Origin: G963704535 sp963704535
GTDB lineage: Bacteria; Chloroflexota; Chloroflexia; Chloroflexales; Roseiflexaceae
NCBI GenBank assembly: GCA_963704535.1
Contig: OY969916.1
Span: 2,418,001 to 2,482,000, forward strand
Direction of reading: 5' to 3'
DNA length: 64,000 nucleotides
The notes beneath the pieces are model-generated. The model saw nothing but the letters and a program-made list of their open reading frames with translations, was not told where the DNA came from and searched no databases. The translations under genes and the position numbers were made by a program. Positions 16,867 through 25,914 of this stretch are shown piece by piece. Each line of letters begins with the position of its first letter. The stretch's first letter is position 1.

Positions 16867-19520
16867 TCGGTTCGTGCCAGCTCAAGATCCATCTTCAGCC
16901 GCTCAAACAGCGCGCGCGCCTCCTGCCACAGCGCCTGGCCACGCGGCCGGTCGCCCCAGCGCTCCTCGTAGCGCGCCCACTCGCGCAGGGTGCGGGCGCG
17001 CTCGCCCTCGGCGCCGATCTCGCTGAAGATCCGCGCGCTCTCGGCGAAGCATGGCCCGGCGCCGATATGGTCGGACAGTTGGGCCATCGCCATGCCCATG
17101 GCCCGCCAGGCCGCGCCGACATCGAGCGGCCGCCCGACCTGGCGCCCGATCGCCAGGCCCTGCTGCGCCGCCGCCAGCGCCTCCTGCACCTTGTCCTGCC
17201 CCAGACAGGCCCCGGCCAGGCCCACATACAGTTCCGGCAGCGTGGTCATGCTGTCGGCCTCGGCCAGCCGGATGCCGCGGCGCAGATGTTCCTCGGCGAC
17301 CGCGTACTCACCCAGCCCGACCCGCGCTTCGCCAAGGTTGCTGAGCGCGTAGACCGCCCCGACCCGGTCGCCAATCTCACGGGCCAAGCGGTGGGTCTCT
17401 TCCAACAACGCGATGGCGCCGGCGTAATCACCACGAGCGTTCGCGCTGACGCCCAGGTTGTTGAGCATCACACGCATGCCGCGGCGGTCGCCCAACTCGC
17501 GTAGCAGCACCAACGCCTGCTCCTTATACTCGGTCGCTTGCTGGTAGTGTCCGACCAACTCATGGGCCACGCCGAGCAGATTCAGGCTGCGCGCCTGCTC
17601 GGACGGCGCGTGGACCTCGGCGCTCAATGCGAGCACCTGCTCGCCGGCCGCGAGGGCCTCGGCCACGCGCCCCAGCCGGTACAGCGCCCAACCTTTATGA
17701 TACAGCGCCCGCGCCAGCGTGGGGGTCGAGCCGGCGCTGCGGGCCAGTTGCTCGGCCCGCTCCACGCTCTCCAGCACCGCTTGGGGGTTGCCCAGGTGCT
17801 CCTGGACGCCCGATAGCCGGCACCAGGCTTGAGCCGCAGCCTCACTATCGCCGATCGCCTCGGCGGCCTTACGCATTTCGGTAAACGCGGACAGCGCCTC
17901 GGCCAGCCGCGCCCGCAGGTCGAGCATCACGCCAAGCCCTTGGTAGAGCGCGATCCGCTCCTGCGCGCGCCCGGCGTCCCCCGGCAGCAGGGCCAGGGCC
18001 TTGCGATAGTAGCTGATCGCCGCCTCGGTCGCGTAGGTATCGTGGGCCTGCCGGGCGGCCCGCGCGTACCACTCCGCCGCCGGTTGCGCCGCGCCGGCCC
18101 GCTCGTAATGCTCGGCGATCAACCCGGCATACGCGCCGGCCCGCTCGCCGCTCCACAGGCGCAGCCAGACGGCCACCTGCGCGTGGTACTGCTGCCGAAC
18201 CTGCTCCGGGATATGGGCATAGACGACCTCGTGGAGCAGCGCGTGCTTGAAGCGGTACTCGCGCTCGCCGAAGAACGCCGAGGGTGTCTGCTCGACGACC
18301 AGCCCCTTGTGCCGCAAGATATCGAAGATCGAGCCGGTATCGGCAGTGAGGACACTGCCAACAAGCTGGGCCACCGCGCTGGCCCAGAAGACGCGACCGA
18401 CTACCGCCGCGCCCTCCAGCGCATTGCGCTCCAGCGGCGATAGCACTTCAAGGCGCGCCAGCATCACCTCGGTCAGGGTGCGTGGCACGCGCAAGCTCTC
18501 CAGCCGCCCCAACTGCACCTGCCAGCGATCCGGGCCGATGGTGATCACGCCGTCGGCGATCAGCATCTTGATCAGCTCTTCGATGTAGAACGGGTTGCCC
18601 TCGGAGCGGCTCACGATCAGGTCGCGCAGGCCCACCGGCAGGCGCCCGACATTGCGAAGCATGGCCGCGACCAGCAGGCGGCTGTCCGGCTCGGCCAGCG
18701 CCTGGAGGTCGAGCCGGGTGTGGGGCGCGCGGCCCTTGCCCCAGCCGGGACGTTGATCGAAGAAGTAGCGGCGGGCGGTGCCGACGATCAGGACCGCCGT
18801 GCCCGGCCCGCCCTGCGCCAGGTGATCGAGAAACCCCAGTGAGCTTTCGTCGGCCCAGTGCAGGTCCTCCATGATCAGCACGACCGGGTTCTGCTCGCTC
18901 AACGCGGCGAAGAGCTGGGCCGCGTAGTGGACGGCGCGGTCGCGAATTTGGCGGGCGTCGTCGAGGATGCCGCGCAGGTAGGGGCTCTCGGAGTAGTCGA
19001 GGCCGATCAGGTAGCCGAGGAAGTGCGCCTTCTCCATGGCGTCGGCGCCTAGCGCCGCCACCACGCCGCGCTCCAGCTTCTCGCGTGCCAGAGCCGCCGA
19101 GTCGCTCTCCTGAATCTGGAAGCCAGAGGCCAGCAGGGCGCGCACCATAGTATAGGGCAGCGCGTGGGTGCGCTGGTCGGCCCAAGCGCGAAAGATCGCC
19201 AGCGGCTCGGGCAGGCGCTGTAGCCACTGGCCAAACTCCTGGACCAGGCGCGACTTGCCGATCCCCGGCTCGCCGACGATCGTCACCAAGTGGGTGCCGC
19301 GGTCCTCCATGATCGCGTAGAGCGCGTCGAGCACCAACTGAAGCTCGGCGTCGCGCCCGATCATGCGCGCCGCGAGGCCGGCGCCGTCGCGGCGCCGGAG
19401 CACGGCCAGCTTCTCGCGGAGGGTCGCGATCGTCGCATTGACCACCGCGTCGCCCAAGCTGGCGCGCTGAGTCTCCAAGTGGGTGATCGCCTGCTCAAGT
19501 TGGGTCTGCTCTGTGGCCAT
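16863..19520 (-). CDS. Large AAA/STAND ATPase with C-terminal TPR repeats
   Basis: 885 residues. A short coiled N-terminus leads into Walker A VGEPGIGKSRL (residues 82-92) and Walker B VVLIMEDLHWADESS (about 205-220), as in the ATPase half of multidomain adenylate cyclases and LuxR-type MalT-like regulators. From about residue 480 to the end there are at least eight TPR-like helical pairs. No cyclase or HTH domain is attached, so the partner is unknown. Probably an NTP-driven signalling scaffold. The ATG at 19520 has only a weak ribosome site. Confidence 0.8.
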   Translation of the reverse strand: MATEQTQLEQAITHLETQRASLGDAVVNATIATLREKLAVLRRRDGAGLAARMIGRDAELQLVLDALYAIMEDRGTHLVTIVGEPGIGKSRLVQEFGQWLQRLPEPLAIFRAWADQRTHALPYTMVRALLASGFQIQESDSAALAREKLERGVVAALGADAMEKAHFLGYLIGLDYSESPYLRGILDDARQIRDRAVHYAAQLFAALSEQNPVVLIMEDLHWADESSLGFLDHLAQGGPGTAVLIVGTARRYFFDQRPGWGKGRAPHTRLDLQALAEPDSRLLVAAMLRNVGRLPVGLRDLIVSRSEGNPFYIEELIKMLIADGVITIGPDRWQVQLGRLESLRVPRTLTEVMLARLEVLSPLERNALEGAAVVGRVFWASAVAQLVGSVLTADTGSIFDILRHKGLVVEQTPSAFFGEREYRFKHALLHEVVYAHIPEQVRQQYHAQVAVWLRLWSGERAGAYAGLIAEHYERAGAAQPAAEWYARAARQAHDTYATEAAISYYRKALALLPGDAGRAQERIALYQGLGVMLDLRARLAEALSAFTEMRKAAEAIGDSEAAAQAWCRLSGVQEHLGNPQAVLESVERAEQLARSAGSTPTLARALYHKGWALYRLGRVAEALAAGEQVLALSAEVHAPSEQARSLNLLGVAHELVGHYQQATEYKEQALVLLRELGDRRGMRVMLNNLGVSANARGDYAGAIALLEETHRLAREIGDRVGAVYALSNLGEARVGLGEYAVAEEHLRRGIRLAEADSMTTLPELYVGLAGACLGQDKVQEALAAAQQGLAIGRQVGRPLDVGAAWRAMGMAMAQLSDHIGAGPCFAESARIFSEIGAEGERARTLREWARYEERWGDRPRGQALWQEARALFERLKMDLELARTD

Positions 19521-19667
19521 TGATCTTGTCTCGGGCGGGACGCGGCGTCCGTGAAAGGATGTCGATTATACATGAACGCGCACAGTGGGCCAAATCGAAG
19601 ATCGAAAATTTCCTCAAGATCGCTCGACATTGGCCTCCGTACCACCGTGATCTTCGTGGGAAAAGCT

Positions 19668-19710
19668 GATACGGCCTGCTCAGATCTGACAGATCTGAGC
19701 AGGCCGTATC
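19668..19710. terminator. Terminator downstream of leuD
   Basis: A perfect 20-bp inverted repeat with a 3-nt loop (arms 19668-19687 and 19691-19710, GATACGGCC...) is followed on the minus strand by AGCTTTTCCC. It lies 22 bp after leuD and probably ends its transcript. A small second hairpin, GTAGCGG/CCGCTAC, overlaps the leuD stop. Confidence 0.75.
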
Positions 19711-19731
19711 TGAAAGGTAGCGGTTGAGCCG

Positions 19732-20349
19732 CTACTGTTCGGTCGCAGTGGTATGAATCGACGCCGGGTGGGCCGTCTCGTACGCGGCGATCCCCGGCTC
19801 CTCGGCGATCAGAAAGCCCATCTGGTCCACGCCGTTGAGCAGGCAGTGCTTCGCGAACGGGTCGATCGGGAAGCTGACCCGCTGGCCGCCCGGCAGCGCC
19901 AGCGTCTGGCTGGCCAGGTCGACCGTGATCGCCGTCGCCGGGTCCTCGTCGAACATGCTGACGAGCTGGTAGTAGGTCTCCTCGTCGACTTGAATCGGTA
20001 GCAGGCCGTTCTTGAGCGAGTTGTTCTTGAAGATATCGGCGAAGTACGTGCTGATCACCGCCTTGAAGCCGTAGCCCTGGAGCGCCCACGGCGCATGCTC
20101 GCGCGAGGACCCGCAGCCGAAGTTATGGCCGGCGACCAGGATCTCAGCGTCCTGGGCCTCGGGGCGGTTGAGCGGGAAGTCGGCCTTTGGGCTGCCGTCA
20201 GGGTTGTAGCGCCAGTCGGCGAACAGGCCGTCGCCCAGGCCGACCTTGTCGGTGGTGCGTAGATATCTAGCCGGTATGAGTTGGTCTGTATCGATGTCCT
20301 GCACCGGCAGGGCGACTATCTTTGCGGTGAACGGTGTGATCGGTTCCAT
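19732..20349 (-). CDS. leuD: 3-isopropylmalate dehydratase small subunit
   Basis: 205 residues, normal for LeuD of the bacterial type. Motifs: DTDQLIPARYL, GHNFGCGSSREHAPWAL and FKNNSLKNGLLP. With LeuC it isomerises 2- to 3-isopropylmalate. AGGAGGAGTAAC precedes the ATG at 20349. leuC lies upstream on the same strand, but 670 bp separate them and an antisense HNH gene occupies the gap, so leuD may depend on read-through or its own promoter. Confidence 0.93.
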   Translation of the reverse strand: MEPITPFTAKIVALPVQDIDTDQLIPARYLRTTDKVGLGDGLFADWRYNPDGSPKADFPLNRPEAQDAEILVAGHNFGCGSSREHAPWALQGYGFKAVISTYFADIFKNNSLKNGLLPIQVDEETYYQLVSMFDEDPATAITVDLASQTLALPGGQRVSFPIDPFAKHCLLNGVDQMGFLIAEEPGIAAYETAHPASIHTTATEQ

Positions 20350-20413
20350 GTTACTCCTCCTGATTAGTAGAAACGTCGCGCGATAGCTCACGCTAGTGAT
20401 TACACGAGAGCGG

Positions 20414-20442
20414 TTGACAGCTTTCAACTTATCCGGTATAGT
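20414..20442 (+). promoter_or_regulatory. Sigma-70-type promoter for the HNH gene
   Basis: TTGACA (20414-20419), a 17-bp spacer and TATAGT (20437-20442). It points away from leuD toward the HNH reading frame. The same hexamer pair and spacing occur at the threonine leader promoter. Confidence 0.75.
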
Positions 20443-20500
20443 ATACAAACATTTGTGCGAAAGGATGTTACCTTCTGATTGCAAAGTCGGAGATACCGAC

Positions 20501-21048
20501 ATGGCTATCGTCTACAACACTGATGGTGTGGCTGGTAAGGTGTGCAACAAGTGCGGCGAGTGGAAGCAAGTGAGCGAGTTCAACATCTACCGGAAGAAGG
20601 GTGTACCTGTTGGCGATGGCTTGCAATATTGGTGCAAAGCTTGCAGGAATATTGACAAGCGAGCTAGGCGAGCGGCCAACCCTGAGCTACACCGGCAGAA
20701 ATCCCGAGCATATATGGCATCTCGCCGCGACCAGAGCAACAACTATCAACGGGTTTGGCGTGATAAGAACCGGGAAATCGAGCCGAAGGCTCACACACCG
20801 AGGCCGAATGGGAAGCTCTCAAGGCCAAGTATAACTACACTTGCTTAAGATGTGGGCGGCGTGAGCCGGAGATCGCGCTTACTCGCGACCATGTTATAGC
20901 CATCACTCAGGGCGGCAGCGACTGGATTACGAACATCCAGCCGCTGTGCCACACCTGCAATAGTTCGAAGAACAATAAGAACATTGATTACCGTGTGAAC
21001 TGGCAGTCGCAGAATATTACTAGCTCAGAAACTTCCTCGGATCAGTAA
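20501..21048 (+). pseudogene. HNH endonuclease gene broken by a frameshift
   Basis: The N-terminal part starts at the ATG at 20501 (GGAG 9 nt upstream) and has a CNKCG and CKAC zinc-knuckle pair. The reading frame changes near 20770-20788. In the next frame the C-terminal part reads GSHTEAEWEALKAKY, a CLRCG knuckle, the HNH core LTRDHVIAI, QPLCHTCN and KNNKN, and stops at 21048. The shift corresponds to one missing base or two extra. The gene overlaps the leuC stop by 29 bp in convergent orientation. Such HNH genes are often mobile; here it splits leuC from leuD. Confidence 0.75.
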
Positions 21049-22453
21049 CAACTCCCTCTACCGCAGTGGCCGCAGCAGTCAGCGGGCTGGCGAGGAAGGT
21101 ACGGCTCCCCGGTCCCTGACGGCCAATGAAGTTTCTATTGCTGGTCGACAGGCAGTATGCCCCCGCTGGGATTTTGTCATCGTTCATAGCTAAACATGCC
21201 GAGCACCCCGCCTCGCGCCACTCCGCACCGGCCTCCTTGAAGATCCGGTCGAGCCCTTCCGCCTCGGCCTGGCGCTTGACGATCTGCGAGCCGGGCACGA
21301 TCATCATCCGCACGCCGGGGGCGACCTTGCGCCCCTTGATTAGGCCCGCCGCCGCGCGCAGGTCGCTGATCCGAGAGTTGGTGCAACTGCCGATGAAGAC
21401 CACGTCGACCTTCTGGCCCAGCAGTGGCTGGCCCGGTCGCAGCTCCATGTAGCGCAGCGCCTTGTCGAGCGCCACGCGCTGGCTTGGATCGGATAATTCA
21501 ATCGGGTCGGGCACACGACCGTCGATCGGCATGCCCATGCCGGGATTCGTGCCGTAGGTGATCATCGGGGTCAGCCGGCCGGCGTCGAGCGTGACCGCCG
21601 CGTCGTACACCGCGCCCTCGTCGGTCGGCAGCCGCCGCCAGGCCACCAGCGCCTGCTCCCAGGCCGCGCCGCTAGGCGCGTGCGGCCGCCCGGCGATGTA
21701 GCTAAACGTCGTCTCGTCGGGCGCGACCATCCCAGCCCGCGCGCCGCCCTCGATCGACATATTGCAGACGGTCATGCGCTCTTCCATGCTGAGCGCGCGG
21801 ATGGCCCCGCCGGTGTACTCGAACACATACCCGGTGCCGCCGCCGACGCCGATCTGGGCGATGATCGCCAGGATGATGTCCTTGGCCGTCACGCCCGGCT
21901 GGAGCCGCCCGTCGATGCGCACCTCCATTGTTTTGGGCCGGCTCTGGATCAGGCACTGCGTCGCCAGCACATGGGCCACCTCGGAGGTGCCAATGCCAAA
22001 GGCCAGCGCGCCGAAGGCGCCGTGGGTGCTGGTATGGCTGTCGCCGCAGACGATCGTCATGCCCGGCTGGGTCAGGCCCTGCTCCGGCCCAATCACGTGG
22101 ACGATGCCCTGCTTGTCGCTGCCGAGCGCGAACAGCGGGATGCCGAAATCGCCGCAATTGCGCTCAAGCTGGTTGAGTTGCGCGGCCGCTTGCGCGTCCA
22201 GCACCGGGATGATCCCATCGGGGCCGCGCGGCGTCGTCGGCGTCGAGTGGTCCATGGTCGCCAGCGTTCGCTCGGGCCGGCGCACCTTCAGGCCGCGCTG
22301 CCGCAGCTCGGTGAACGCCTGCGGCGACGTGACCTCGTGGACCAGGTGCAGGTCGATGTACAGCACCGCTGGGGTCTCCGGCGTCTGCGGGCGGACGATG
22401 TGGGTATCCCAGATTTTCTCGAATAGGGTCTTTGGTGTTACCATTGGATTCAT
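21020..22453 (-). CDS. leuC: 3-isopropylmalate dehydratase large subunit
   Basis: 477 residues. Iron-sulphur ligands are in FIGSCTNSR and in CSACLAMN. The aconitase-type GDSHTSTHGAFGALAFGIGTSE is intact. Works with LeuD in leucine synthesis. The ATG at 22453 overlaps the ilvE stop (ATGA), implying coupled translation; an in-frame ATG at 22444 with better spacing to AGGAG is an alternative start. Confidence 0.94.
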   Translation of the reverse strand: MNPMVTPKTLFEKIWDTHIVRPQTPETPAVLYIDLHLVHEVTSPQAFTELRQRGLKVRRPERTLATMDHSTPTTPRGPDGIIPVLDAQAAAQLNQLERNCGDFGIPLFALGSDKQGIVHVIGPEQGLTQPGMTIVCGDSHTSTHGAFGALAFGIGTSEVAHVLATQCLIQSRPKTMEVRIDGRLQPGVTAKDIILAIIAQIGVGGGTGYVFEYTGGAIRALSMEERMTVCNMSIEGGARAGMVAPDETTFSYIAGRPHAPSGAAWEQALVAWRRLPTDEGAVYDAAVTLDAGRLTPMITYGTNPGMGMPIDGRVPDPIELSDPSQRVALDKALRYMELRPGQPLLGQKVDVVFIGSCTNSRISDLRAAAGLIKGRKVAPGVRMMIVPGSQIVKRQAEAEGLDRIFKEAGAEWREAGCSACLAMNDDKIPAGAYCLSTSNRNFIGRQGPGSRTFLASPLTAAATAVEGVVTDPRKFLS

Positions 22454-23376
22454 GCTCCTACGTACTCAAGCCACCCCCACTTATCCTCCGTCTCGCCGCT
22501 GAACAGGCCGAAAAACAGCTTCTGGATCGCGGTGGTGATCGGGCCGCGCTTACCCGCGCCGATCGTGATCTGGTCGACCGAGCGGATCGGCGAGACCTCG
22601 GCGGCCGTGCCGGTGAAGAATAGCTCATCGGCCAGGTAGAGCACCTCGCGCGGCAGGTTCTGCTCGCGCACCTCGTAGCCCAGCTCGCGCGCCAGGGTGA
22701 TCACCGAGTCGCGCGTGATGCCGGGCAGCAGCGCGGCGGTGATCGGCGGGGTGTAGATCACGCCGTCGCGGATCACGAACAGGTTCTCGCCGGAGCCCTC
22801 GCTGAGCATGCCGTTCGTGTCGAGCGCGATCCCCTCGGCGTAGCCGTGGCGCACTGCCTCCATCACCACCAACTGCGACGACAGGTAGTTGCCGCCGGCC
22901 TTGGCCATCGCCGGCAGGGTGTTGGGCGCGGGGCGGCTCCACGAGGAGACCGCCACATCGACGCCGTTCTCCAGCGCGTCGGCGCCCAGGTAGGCGCCCC
23001 ACTCGATCGCCGCGATCATCACCTCGACCGGGTTCTTGAGCGGAAACACGCCGATCTCGCCGTAGCCGCGCCAGACCAGCGGGCGCAGGTAGGCGCTCTG
23101 TAGGCCATTCTCGCGCACGACCGCCTTGCACGCCGCGCCGATCTGCTCCAGGTCATACGGCAGCTCCATCCGGTAGATCTTGGACGAGTCGAACAGGCGG
23201 CGAACGTGCGGCGCGAGCCGGAATATCGCCGGGCCGTTGGGCGTGCTATAGCAACGGATGCCCTCGAACACCGAGGAGCCGTAGTGCAACGCGTGGGTCA
23301 TCACGTGGACGGTGGCCTTCTCCCAGGGCACCAGCTCGCCATTGAACCAGATGTACTTCGTGGGAGTGATCGGCAT
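22450..23376 (-). CDS. ilvE: Branched-chain amino acid aminotransferase
   Basis: 308 residues, class IV aminotransferase. Last step for Leu, Ile and Val. Motifs: HALHYGSSVFEGIR, the PLP lysine in AMAKAGGNYLSS, SEGSGENLF and FFTGTAAEV. GAGGAG lies 6 nt before the ATG at 23376. The stop overlaps the leuC start. Confidence 0.93.
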   Translation of the reverse strand: MPITPTKYIWFNGELVPWEKATVHVMTHALHYGSSVFEGIRCYSTPNGPAIFRLAPHVRRLFDSSKIYRMELPYDLEQIGAACKAVVRENGLQSAYLRPLVWRGYGEIGVFPLKNPVEVMIAAIEWGAYLGADALENGVDVAVSSWSRPAPNTLPAMAKAGGNYLSSQLVVMEAVRHGYAEGIALDTNGMLSEGSGENLFVIRDGVIYTPPITAALLPGITRDSVITLARELGYEVREQNLPREVLYLADELFFTGTAAEVSPIRSVDQITIGAGKRGPITTAIQKLFFGLFSGETEDKWGWLEYVGA

Positions 23377-23423
23377 TGGTTTCTCCTCATGAGTATACAA
23401 TGGTAAATTAGGAATAGTAGGGA

Positions 23424-25073
23424 TTATACTGCGTTTGTCCGTTGTGCTAGCTCGTCTGCGCCGTCTGCAACTGACAACGGACCACTGACCACGGACCGCA
23501 GCAGGGGCAGCTCCAGGCTGTCCCACAGCGCCTGCCAGCTCGCCTCGATGATGTTCTCCGAGCAGCCGACCGTGCTCCAGCGCTCCTCGCCGCGCGCCAA
23601 CTCGATCAGCACCCGCGGCCGAGCGGCCGTGCCGAGATGCTCATTGACGATGCGAACCTTGTAGTCGACCAGGTGGACATCGGCTAGCTCGGGGTAGTGG
23701 GGCAGCAGCGCCTTGCGGATGGCCCGGTCCAGCGCGTCAACCGGGCCGTCGCCCTCGGCGACGGTGTGCATCACCTGGCTGCCGACGCGCAGCTTGACGA
23801 TCGCCTGCGACATCTCGCCGTTGCCGCTGCGCTTCTCGACGATCACCGTAAAATCGAGCAGCTCGAATGGCGGCACATAGCCCGGCGCCGCGCGGCGGAT
23901 CAGCATCTCGAACGATCCCTCGGCGGCCTCGAACTGAAACCCCTCGTTCTCAAGCTCCTTGATCCGCTGCAAGACGGCGCGCTCGTTGCCGTTGAGCTGG
24001 AGCCCCAGCGCGTCGGCGCGCATCCGCACATTCCGGCGCCCGGCCAGCTCACTGACCACCACCCGCATCTCGTTGCCCACCAGCGGCGGGTCGATATGCT
24101 GGTAACTCTCGGCGACCTTGGCAATCGCCGCGACGTGGATGCCGCCCTTGTGGGCGAACGCGCTGCGGCCGACATACGGCGCGTGGGTGTCGGGGTTGAG
24201 GTTGGCGACCGCCGCGACATAGTGCGACAGCTCGCTCAACCGGCGAAGCTGCTCTGGGGCCAGGCACTGGTAGCCGAGCTTGATCTGGAGGTTGGCGATC
24301 AGTGGGATCAGGTCCATGTTGCCGCAGCGCTCGCCATAGCCGTTGATCGTGCCCTGGACCTGCACGCAGCCGGCCTGCACCGCAGCCATCGCGTTCGCCA
24401 CCGCCACCGCGCCGTCATTATGGGTGTGGATACCAAGAACTAAAGTATCGGCCCCTTGTTCTTTATTCTTTGTTCTTTGTTCTAGGTGCTCGCGCACGAC
24501 CCGCACGACCTGCCCCACGAAATCGGGCAGCGCGCCACCGTTGGTATCGCACAGCACCACCGAGTCGGCGCCGGCCTTGGCGGCGGCCGCGATCGTCGCC
24601 AGCGCGTATTCTGAGTCGAGCCGGTAGCCGTCGAAGAAGTGCTCGGCGTCGTAGACCACCTCTTTGCCGAGGCGCTTGAAGTAGGCCACGCTATCGGCGA
24701 TCATCCGCAGGTTCTCGTCGCGGGTGGTCTCCAGCACCTGCTCGACATGCAGCGTCGAGCTTTTGCCGACCAGCGTGATGACCGGGGTATCGGCCTCGAC
24801 CAGCGCGCGGATGTTGGGATCATCATCGCAGCGGTTGCTGGCATGGCGGGTACTGCCAAAGGCGGCGATGCGCGCGTGGCACAGCTTGACCTGCTTAATG
24901 CGCTGGAAGAACTCCGCGTCCTTGGGGTTCGAGCCGGGCCAGCCGCCCTCGATATAGTGGATGCCCATCGTGTCCAGCTCGCGCGCGATCTTGACCTTAT
25001 CCTCGGCCGAGAGCGACAGCCCCTCGCGCTGCGTGCCGTCGCGGAGGGTGGTATCGTAGAGGAGGATTTGCAT
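23424..25073 (-). CDS. cimA: Citramalate synthase
   Basis: 549 residues. DRE-TIM metallolyase condensing pyruvate and acetyl-CoA to citramalate, the threonine-independent route to isoleucine; the length, the RDGTQREGLSLS start and IEGGWPGSNPKD match the CimA type rather than LeuA. HTHNDGAVAVAN holds the metal-binding His residues, and a LeuA-type dimer domain is C-terminal. Between VREHL and LGIHTHND lies an in-frame insertion EQRTKNKEQGAD encoded by an AGAACAA-type repeat; the last 25 residues also run into repeat DNA. AAGGAA precedes the ATG at 25073. Confidence 0.88.
   Translation of the reverse strand: MQILLYDTTLRDGTQREGLSLSAEDKVKIARELDTMGIHYIEGGWPGSNPKDAEFFQRIKQVKLCHARIAAFGSTRHASNRCDDDPNIRALVEADTPVITLVGKSSTLHVEQVLETTRDENLRMIADSVAYFKRLGKEVVYDAEHFFDGYRLDSEYALATIAAAAKAGADSVVLCDTNGGALPDFVGQVVRVVREHLEQRTKNKEQGADTLVLGIHTHNDGAVAVANAMAAVQAGCVQVQGTINGYGERCGNMDLIPLIANLQIKLGYQCLAPEQLRRLSELSHYVAAVANLNPDTHAPYVGRSAFAHKGGIHVAAIAKVAESYQHIDPPLVGNEMRVVVSELAGRRNVRMRADALGLQLNGNERAVLQRIKELENEGFQFEAAEGSFEMLIRRAAPGYVPPFELLDFTVIVEKRSGNGEMSQAIVKLRVGSQVMHTVAEGDGPVDALDRAIRKALLPHYPELADVHLVDYKVRIVNEHLGTAARPRVLIELARGEERWSTVGCSENIIEASWQALWDSLELPLLRSVVSGPLSVADGADELAQRTNAV
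24452..24489. repeat. AGAACAA-type repeat inside cimA
   Basis: The complement of AAGAACAAAGAATAAAGAAC occurs within the cimA frame just before the conserved HTHNDG segment. It adds about 12 residues without breaking the frame. The same repeat fills gaps at 28742-28790, 29337-29385, 30422-30450 and 31135-31220. Confidence 0.78.
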
Positions 25074-25075
25074 CG

Positions 25076-25909
25076 TCAGTTCCTTATGCGGTAACACGGG
25101 TATGACCCGAAGATCTTGAACAGCCCGGTCTGGGCCTTGATCCGCTCCAGCGCGGCCCCGACGTGGGGGTCATCGCGATGGCCATTGATGTCGATCAGAA
25201 AGATGTATTGCCCAAGCACCTCCTTGGAAGGGCGCGACTCCAGCTTGGTCATATTAATGCTGGCGTGGGCCAGCTCCTGGAGCGCGTCGACCAGCACGCC
25301 GGCCCGATCCTCGCCGAAGCCAAAGCAGAAGCTGGTCTTGTCGTCGCCGGTCGGGGTGGTATCCTCGCGACCGATCGCGATAAAGCGGGTCACATTGCCG
25401 GGGCGATCCTGGATGTCGCGCGCCAGGACGCGGGCGCTATTCAGCTCGACCGCGCGCAGCGTGCAGATCGCGGCGGCGGGGCGCTCGTCGGCCAGGGCCT
25501 CGGCCGGGGCCGCGCTATTGCTGAGCGAGGCCACTGTCGCGACGCCGGGCAGGCAGCGCTCGACGAAGCGGCGGCACTGGCCGAGCGACTGCGGGTGGGC
25601 GTACAGCACCTTGATCTGCGGTAGGCTGATCCCTTCCCGCGCGGCCAGGTAGTGCCGGATCGGGATGACCGTCTCGCCGGCGATCCGCAGCTCGGTCTCG
25701 TGGATCAGCAGGTCGAGCGTCGAGGTGACGCTGCCCTCCAGCACATTCTCGATCGGCAGCACGCCCACCGACGCCGCGCCGGTCTCGACGGCGGTGACGA
25801 CTGCGGGGATGCTGGCGAGCGGCAGGTAGTCGGCGTCGGCTCCGCCGTATGCGAGCGCGGCTTCTTCGCTAAAGGTACCGGGCGGCCCAAGATAGGCGAT
25901 GGTCATCAT
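25076..25909 (-). CDS. pheA: Prephenate dehydratase
   Basis: 277 residues; converts prephenate to phenylpyruvate. Monofunctional PDT domain (AYLGPPGTFSEEAA, PIENVLEGSV, catalytic NVTRFI) plus a C-terminal ACT domain with the Phe-binding ESRP motif. No chorismate mutase domain. Two adjacent ATGs (25909, 25906) lie 5 nt after the methyltransferase stop, and cimA starts 2 nt after its own stop, so it is tightly embedded in a BCAA operon. Confidence 0.92.
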   Translation of the reverse strand: MMTIAYLGPPGTFSEEAALAYGGADADYLPLASIPAVVTAVETGAASVGVLPIENVLEGSVTSTLDLLIHETELRIAGETVIPIRHYLAAREGISLPQIKVLYAHPQSLGQCRRFVERCLPGVATVASLSNSAAPAEALADERPAAAICTLRAVELNSARVLARDIQDRPGNVTRFIAIGREDTTPTGDDKTSFCFGFGEDRAGVLVDALQELAHASINMTKLESRPSKEVLGQYIFLIDINGHRDDPHVGAALERIKAQTGLFKIFGSYPCYRIRN

Positions 25910-25914
25910 ACGAT

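Noticed and set aside
16833..19523. Long open frames antisense to the TPR ATPase, ilvB, leuA and other GC-rich genes
   Set aside because: They are Arg/Ala/Pro/His-rich shadows produced by high GC at third positions, without family motifs or ribosome sites.
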